A DNA stretch of 9,912 nucleotides, taken from assembly GCA_964358485.1 (NCBI GenBank), contig CAYHPY010000126.1:1-9912 (forward strand). The letters are read 5' to 3'. Positions 7,555 through 9,912 of the stretch are shown here, in pieces. Position numbers and translations under genes: made by a program. This DNA is from CAYHPY01 sp964358485 (GTDB taxonomy: Bacteria > Elusimicrobiota > Elusimicrobia > UBA1565 > UBA9628). Position 1 is the first letter of the stretch. Each line of letters begins with the position of its first letter. The notes beneath the pieces are model-generated. The model was not told the DNA's origin. It saw only the letters and a list, made by a program, of their open reading frames with translations, and made no database searches.

Positions 7555-7952
7555 AAATCTACCTGACGGTCGTCATCGTCATTTGCGCCGTCTATTACGG
7601 CTACGGCAGATACGTCGGGGGGAAGGATTATCTTCAAACCACCCTCGAGTATACGAAGAAGCATCCGGACCCCAAGTGGTCCCCGATGATCGATTATTAC
7701 GTGGGCTTCACCTATTACCAGCAGGGAGAATACACCAAGGCCAAGGGGGCCTTCCAACAGCAATTGGCGGACTACCCGACCGCGCAATACGCGCCGGAGG
7801 GCCTGGTCAAACTTTGCCTGACCGCCCAGGAACTGCGCGAATGGGGCACGGCCAAGGAAGCCGCCGCCCGCTACATCGAGGAATATCCGGACGGCAAGGA
7901 CATCAAGCTCATGAAGTCGAACCTGGACAGCCTCAACTACAACCACCCGTAA
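7551..7952 (+). CDS. Small membrane-anchored TPR protein
   Basis: A 133-residue protein with an uncleaved anchor or signal segment (residues 4-18, Y-L-T-V-V-I-V-I-C-A-V-Y-Y-G) and two TPR-like helical repeats. Repeat 1 (about 46-77) reads Y-Y-V-G-F-T-Y-Y-Q-Q-G-E-Y-T-K-A-K-G-A-F and ends D-Y-P; repeat 2 (about 82-116) ends E-E-Y-P-D-G. The pattern is that of BamD/YbgF-type tetratricopeptides, which act as protein-binding scaffolds at the envelope. C12 is not in a proper lipobox (I precedes it), so I do not call it a lipoprotein. The GTG start overlaps the LysM stop by 4 bases and has a G-rich stretch about 8 bases upstream that may serve as ribosome binding site. Co-translation with the LysM gene suggests an envelope partner. 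Confidence 0.85.
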   Translation: MKIYLTVVIVICAVYYGYGRYVGGKDYLQTTLEYTKKHPDPKWSPMIDYYVGFTYYQQGEYTKAKGAFQQQLADYPTAQYAPEGLVKLCLTAQELREWGTAKEAAARYIEEYPDGKDIKLMKSNLDSLNYNHP

Positions 7953-7953
7953 T

Positions 7954-8415
7954 TTGACCTCCGCCCCTCCCTTCCCTTTTTCCGCGATCGTCGCGCGCGC
8001 CATGGCCGAGCGCGGCCTGTCCCTGCGCGGCCTCTGCCGGGAGGCCGGTTTGGACCCTTCCTTTTTCTCGAAAGTCCTGGCGGGCAAGCGCAGCCCCCCT
8101 TCCGAGGAAGGTACTCTTCGGCGGCTGGCCAAGGCGTTGGAATTGGACCCCGCCGAGTTGATCGTCTCCGCGGGCCGAATCCCCGAGGAATGGGGGGCTC
8201 TCTGGAAGGACCCGGCCGTTTTCCGGGAGGTGCGCAGGCTCGTCGGGCTCGCGCCGGCCCCGTCCGCCAACGCCAAACCTGAAGGCGTCCGGGGCGGCTC
8301 CCCTCCCGGGTCGACCGCCGCCCCGCCGGCTCGAACCTCGGCCGCCCTTCGCCGCGGATCAGCCTTCCAGCCCTCCTCCCTGCGTCCCGGGGGGCTTGCC
8401 GAGGAATTGCTTTGA
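7954..8415 (+). CDS. XRE-family helix-turn-helix protein
   Basis: A 153-residue probable DNA-binding protein. Residues about 9-70 form a Cro/CI-type HTH domain: A-M-A-E-R-G-L-S-L-R-G-L-C-R-E-A-G-L (helices 1-2), D-P-S-F-F-S-K-V-L-A-G-K-R (34-46, recognition helix region), then L-R-R-L-A-K-A-L-E-L-D-P-A-E-L. Residues about 100-150 are Gly/Pro/Ser-rich and probably disordered, with no effector domain. TTG 7954 is chosen because it lies one base after the TPR stop and keeps the first helix complete; ATG 8002 would cut it. The stop overlaps the dprA start (TTGA), so the two are probably co-translated. It may regulate this operon or competence genes, but no operator can be pointed out; the role is inference. 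Confidence 0.85.
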   Translation: MTSAPPFPFSAIVARAMAERGLSLRGLCREAGLDPSFFSKVLAGKRSPPSEEGTLRRLAKALELDPAELIVSAGRIPEEWGALWKDPAVFREVRRLVGLAPAPSANAKPEGVRGGSPPGSTAAPPARTSAALRRGSAFQPSSLRPGGLAEELL

Positions 8416-9371
8416 GCTCCCTTTCCCCCGAAAAAGCGCGCCGCCTGATCCGCAACGCCCATCCCGGCCCCTTCGATTTGGAGGCCGAGGTCCTAGCTTT
8501 GGACCGCGCCGGCGCGAGGCTCCTCTTCCGGGGGGACCCGGAATACCCCGTCCTGCTGGAGAAGGTCGCCGACGCTCCGGATGTGCTCTACGCCCTTGGC
8601 CCCCTGGCCCCGGCCGCCCCTTTGGCCGTCGTCGGTTCCCGGCGTCCCACCCCGTACGGCCTGAGGATGGCCCGGACCTTGGCGCGCGGAGCGGTCAAGG
8701 CGGGCTTGGCCGTCGTCAGCGGTTTGGCGCGGGGCATCGACGCGGCGGCCCATCAAGGCGCCCTGGAAGGCGGGGGCGCGACCTGGGCGGTGCTCGGCTC
8801 GGGTTTGGCCCGGATCTATCCCCCGGAGAACGAACCCCTGGCTCGCCGCATCGTGGACGCGGGGGGCTGCCTGCTCAGCGAATATCCCATGAATTCCTCG
8901 CCCGAAACCTGGCATTTTCCCCGGCGCAACCGGATCGTCTCCGGCCTTTCCTGGGCGACGGTCGTGGTGGAGGGGGAGGTCCGTTCCGGTTCCCTGGGCA
9001 CGGCCATGCACGCGGTCGGACAGGGGCGGGGAATCTTCGCCGTTCCCGGCCCGGCGGATTCTCCTTTGAGCGCCGCCCCCCACCAATTGCTCCGCGATGG
9101 GGCGGTCCTCACGTGCTCCATCGACGACGTTTTGCAGGAGCTTCCCGCGTCCTGCGGCGTCCGGCCGGGCCCCGGGGGGAGCGCCGCCCCGCTTCGGCTC
9201 GATGGGGAGCGTGGAAAAATTCTAGAATCCTTGGGCTCGGACTCCCAGACGGTGGAAAGCCTGAGCCGGGGGACGGGGCTTGACTTGCCCCGCCTTTCCC
9301 GTATACTCTTCGCTATGGAAATGGAAGGCTTGATCTCTCCCTTTCCCGGACAACGATATGGCAGACGATAA
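8412..9371 (+). CDS. dprA: DNA processing protein DprA (RecA loader in transformation)
   Basis: A 319-residue DprA/Smf protein, which binds incoming single-stranded DNA in the cytoplasm and loads RecA on it during natural transformation. The Rossmann-type DNA-binding core shows V-V-G-S-R-R-P-T-P-Y-G (73-83), V-V-S-G-L-A-R-G-I-D-A-A-A-H, V-L-G-S-G-L, F-P-R-R-N-R-I-V-S-G-L-S (169-180), and V-R-S-G-S-L-G-T-A (190-198; family members usually have I or T where G196 stands), then F-A-V-P-G. The C-terminal winged helix (about 265-319, I-L-E-S-L ending near M-E-G-L-I) is present; a helical N-terminal region of about 50 residues precedes the core. The TTG start at 8412 overlaps the HTH stop by 4 bases; no in-frame ATG gives a complete N-terminus. 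Its end overlaps topA by 14 bases and contains a strong promoter match. Confidence 0.96.
   Translation: MSSLSPEKARRLIRNAHPGPFDLEAEVLALDRAGARLLFRGDPEYPVLLEKVADAPDVLYALGPLAPAAPLAVVGSRRPTPYGLRMARTLARGAVKAGLAVVSGLARGIDAAAHQGALEGGGATWAVLGSGLARIYPPENEPLARRIVDAGGCLLSEYPMNSSPETWHFPRRNRIVSGLSWATVVVEGEVRSGSLGTAMHAVGQGRGIFAVPGPADSPLSAAPHQLLRDGAVLTCSIDDVLQELPASCGVRPGPGGSAAPLRLDGERGKILESLGSDSQTVESLSRGTGLDLPRLSRILFAMEMEGLISPFPGQRYGRR
9280..9307 (+). promoter_or_regulatory. Near-consensus sigma-70-type promoter inside dprA, upstream of topA
   Basis: TTGACT (9280-9285) and TATACT (9302-9307) each match the consensus at 5 of 6 bases and are 16 bases apart. The sequence stands out in GC-rich DNA. Transcription would begin near 9314-9315, about 44 bases before the topA ATG, so topA could be expressed apart from the rest of the run. 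The predicted start point coincides with an ATG (9315) in the dprA frame. Confidence 0.6.
9315..9371 (+). other. Possible leaderless 18-codon leader ORF (3' end of dprA frame)
   Basis: If transcription starts at the promoter at 9280-9307, the RNA would begin at or next to ATG 9315. Reading on in the dprA frame gives MEMEGLISPFPGQRYGRR and ends at TAA 9369-9371, 14 bases inside topA. Such a leader could couple ribosomes to topA, whose own Shine-Dalgarno is weak (GGAC, 6 bases before ATG). This is an inference from positions only; the same bases are certainly the C-terminal codons of dprA. Confidence 0.25.
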
Positions 9372-9912
9372 AAAGGTTTCGGGCCGGAAAAAATCCAAAC
9401 CGAAGGAGGCCCGAAACCCTTCTTCCGTTCCTGATTCCGTTTCCAGTTCCGTTCCCGATGCCGTCCCCGGTTCCGTTCCCGATGCCGTTGCCGGTTCCGT
9501 TCCCAAATCCGTTCCGTCCAAAAAGCGTTCCGTTCCCAAGGCCGTCAAGCCCTCCAAAAAAACCGAGGCCGACGGCGCCCCCCTCCTCATCGTCGAGTCC
9601 CCCGCCAAGGAAAAGACCATCGCCCGCTTTTTGAAGGGCAAGTTCGCCGTTCGCAGTTCCTTCGGCCACGTCCGGGACCTCCCGCCCAAGAAAATCGGCG
9701 TCGAGGTGGACAACGATTTCGCCCCGCAATACGTGGTCCTTCCCCGGGCCAAGAAGATCCTGGATGATTTTAAGCACATCGCGGCCAAGTGCTCCACCGT
9801 TTATCTGGCCACCGACCATGACCGGGAGGGGGAGTCCATCGCCTGGCACATCGTGGACATCCTGAAACTGCCGCTCGAAAAAGTCCGCCGGATCACCTTC
9901 CACGAAATCACC
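9358..9912 (+). CDS. topA: DNA topoisomerase I (type IA), 3'-partial, with repeat-bearing N-terminal extension
   Basis: The first 185 codons of a type IA topoisomerase, which relaxes negative supercoils through a 5'-phosphotyrosine; the frame runs off the window, so the active-site tyrosine is not visible. The TOPRIM domain is clear: L-L-I-V-E-S-P-A-K-E-K-T-I (76-88, metal-binding E80), S-F-G-H-V-R-D-L-P, and A-T-D-H-D-R-E-G-E-S-I-A-W-H with D153, D155 and E157, then R-I-T-F-H-E-I-T at the edge. In E. coli the TOPRIM starts almost at residue 1; here about 75 extra residues come first, made of a Lys/Arg-rich start, four Ser-Val-Pro octapeptides (22-53) and another basic patch (54-68). This looks like a flexible, positively charged tail. 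ATG 9358 is the start because it is the first in the frame that keeps the whole extension and overlaps the dprA stop by 14 bases; starts further in (GTG/TTG) cannot be excluded. Confidence 0.95.
   Translation, partial: MADDKKVSGRKKSKPKEARNPSSVPDSVSSSVPDAVPGSVPDAVAGSVPKSVPSKKRSVPKAVKPSKKTEADGAPLLIVESPAKEKTIARFLKGKFAVRSSFGHVRDLPPKKIGVEVDNDFAPQYVVLPRAKKILDDFKHIAAKCSTVYLATDHDREGESIAWHIVDILKLPLEKVRRITFHEIT
9375..9418 (+). repeat. 11-bp inverted repeat at the start of topA
   Basis: GGTTTCGGGCC (9375-9385) and GGCCCGAAACC (9408-9418) are exact reverse complements with a 22-base loop; with one bulged C the stem extends to AAGG...CCTT. It lies in codons 6-20 of topA, 17 bases after the ATG, and the tandem GTTCC repeats begin 2 bases later. 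It could fold in the topA RNA near the ribosome binding region, or be one part of a compound repeat element. No T run follows, so it is not a terminator. Confidence 0.75.
9421..9516 (+). repeat. Four tandem 24-base repeats coding for Ser-Val-Pro octapeptides
   Basis: Units at 9421-9444, 9445-9468, 9469-9492 and 9493-9516 share the core TTCCGTTCC followed by a second CCGT block. In the topA frame each unit gives [S/G]-S-V-P-[D/K]-[S/A]-V-x (residues 22-53). A degraded copy (TTCCGTTCCC) follows at 9529-9538. The 24-base period keeps the frame, so copy number could change without breaking topA. Confidence 0.9.

Noticed and set aside
7227..8462. Long open frame on the - strand (411 codons) opposite the LysM-TPR-HTH genes
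   Set aside because: It crosses three well-supported + strand genes, is rich in Arg/Gly/Pro as shadows in GC-rich DNA are, and shows no motif.
9219..9228. ATTCTAGAAT palindrome in dprA as an operator
   Set aside because: It is a short perfect palindrome inside coding sequence with no second copy near a promoter; chance is sufficient.
9421..9516. CRISPR-like array
   Set aside because: The 24-base units are directly adjacent without spacers and read in-frame inside topA; no cas gene is present.

Overview
The window is a dense, GC-rich bacterial segment in which every well-supported gene reads on the + strand. Both end genes are cut by the window edges. The longest gaps between genes are about 78 and 40 bases. 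No tRNA, rRNA, CRISPR array, transposase or phage gene was seen. The high GC content, frequent TTG/GTG starts, 1-14 base overlaps and exported LysM and TPR proteins suggest a Gram-negative-type bacterium with compact operons. An uncultured, GC-rich lineage such as Elusimicrobiota or a deltaproteobacterial-type group would fit, but no marker here fixes the taxonomy.

Left part (1-3308): a DnaA/Hda-type AAA+ ATPase, cut at its 5' end, carries a long proline/alanine-rich linker in front of the ATPase core and an unrecognised C-terminal domain instead of the DnaA DNA-binding domain. It overlaps by 4 bases (ATGA) a membrane-anchored sensor histidine kinase with one clear GAF domain, and a second probable one, before the kinase core. 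The two are probably translated together. Middle (3349-4980): a polytopic membrane protein resembling GT-C glycosyltransferases of the ArnT/GT39 type. It is followed by comM/yifB (5059-6645), an AAA+ branch-migration helicase used in natural transformation.

Right part (6673-9912): a tight run of a LysM periplasmic protein, a membrane-anchored TPR protein, an XRE-type HTH protein, dprA (the RecA loader of natural transformation) and the beginning of topA (DNA topoisomerase I). Neighbours overlap by 4-14 bases or sit 1 base apart. comM and dprA in one neighbourhood suggest that DNA uptake and recombination is a shared theme, although no uptake-machinery gene is present.

The least ordinary signals are below gene level. 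The interdomain linker of comM holds a perfect 14-bp inverted repeat followed by GTTCC-rich sequence. The start of topA holds an 11-bp inverted repeat followed by four 24-base GTTCC-type repeats that encode Ser-Val-Pro octapeptides, and the GTTCC-rich parts of the two genes are alike. This could be a small repeat family living in-frame inside proteins. A near-consensus sigma-70-type promoter (TTGACT, 16 bases, TATACT) lies inside the end of dprA, 50 bases before topA. Several -10-like boxes lie a few bases before ATG codons, which hints at leaderless transcripts.
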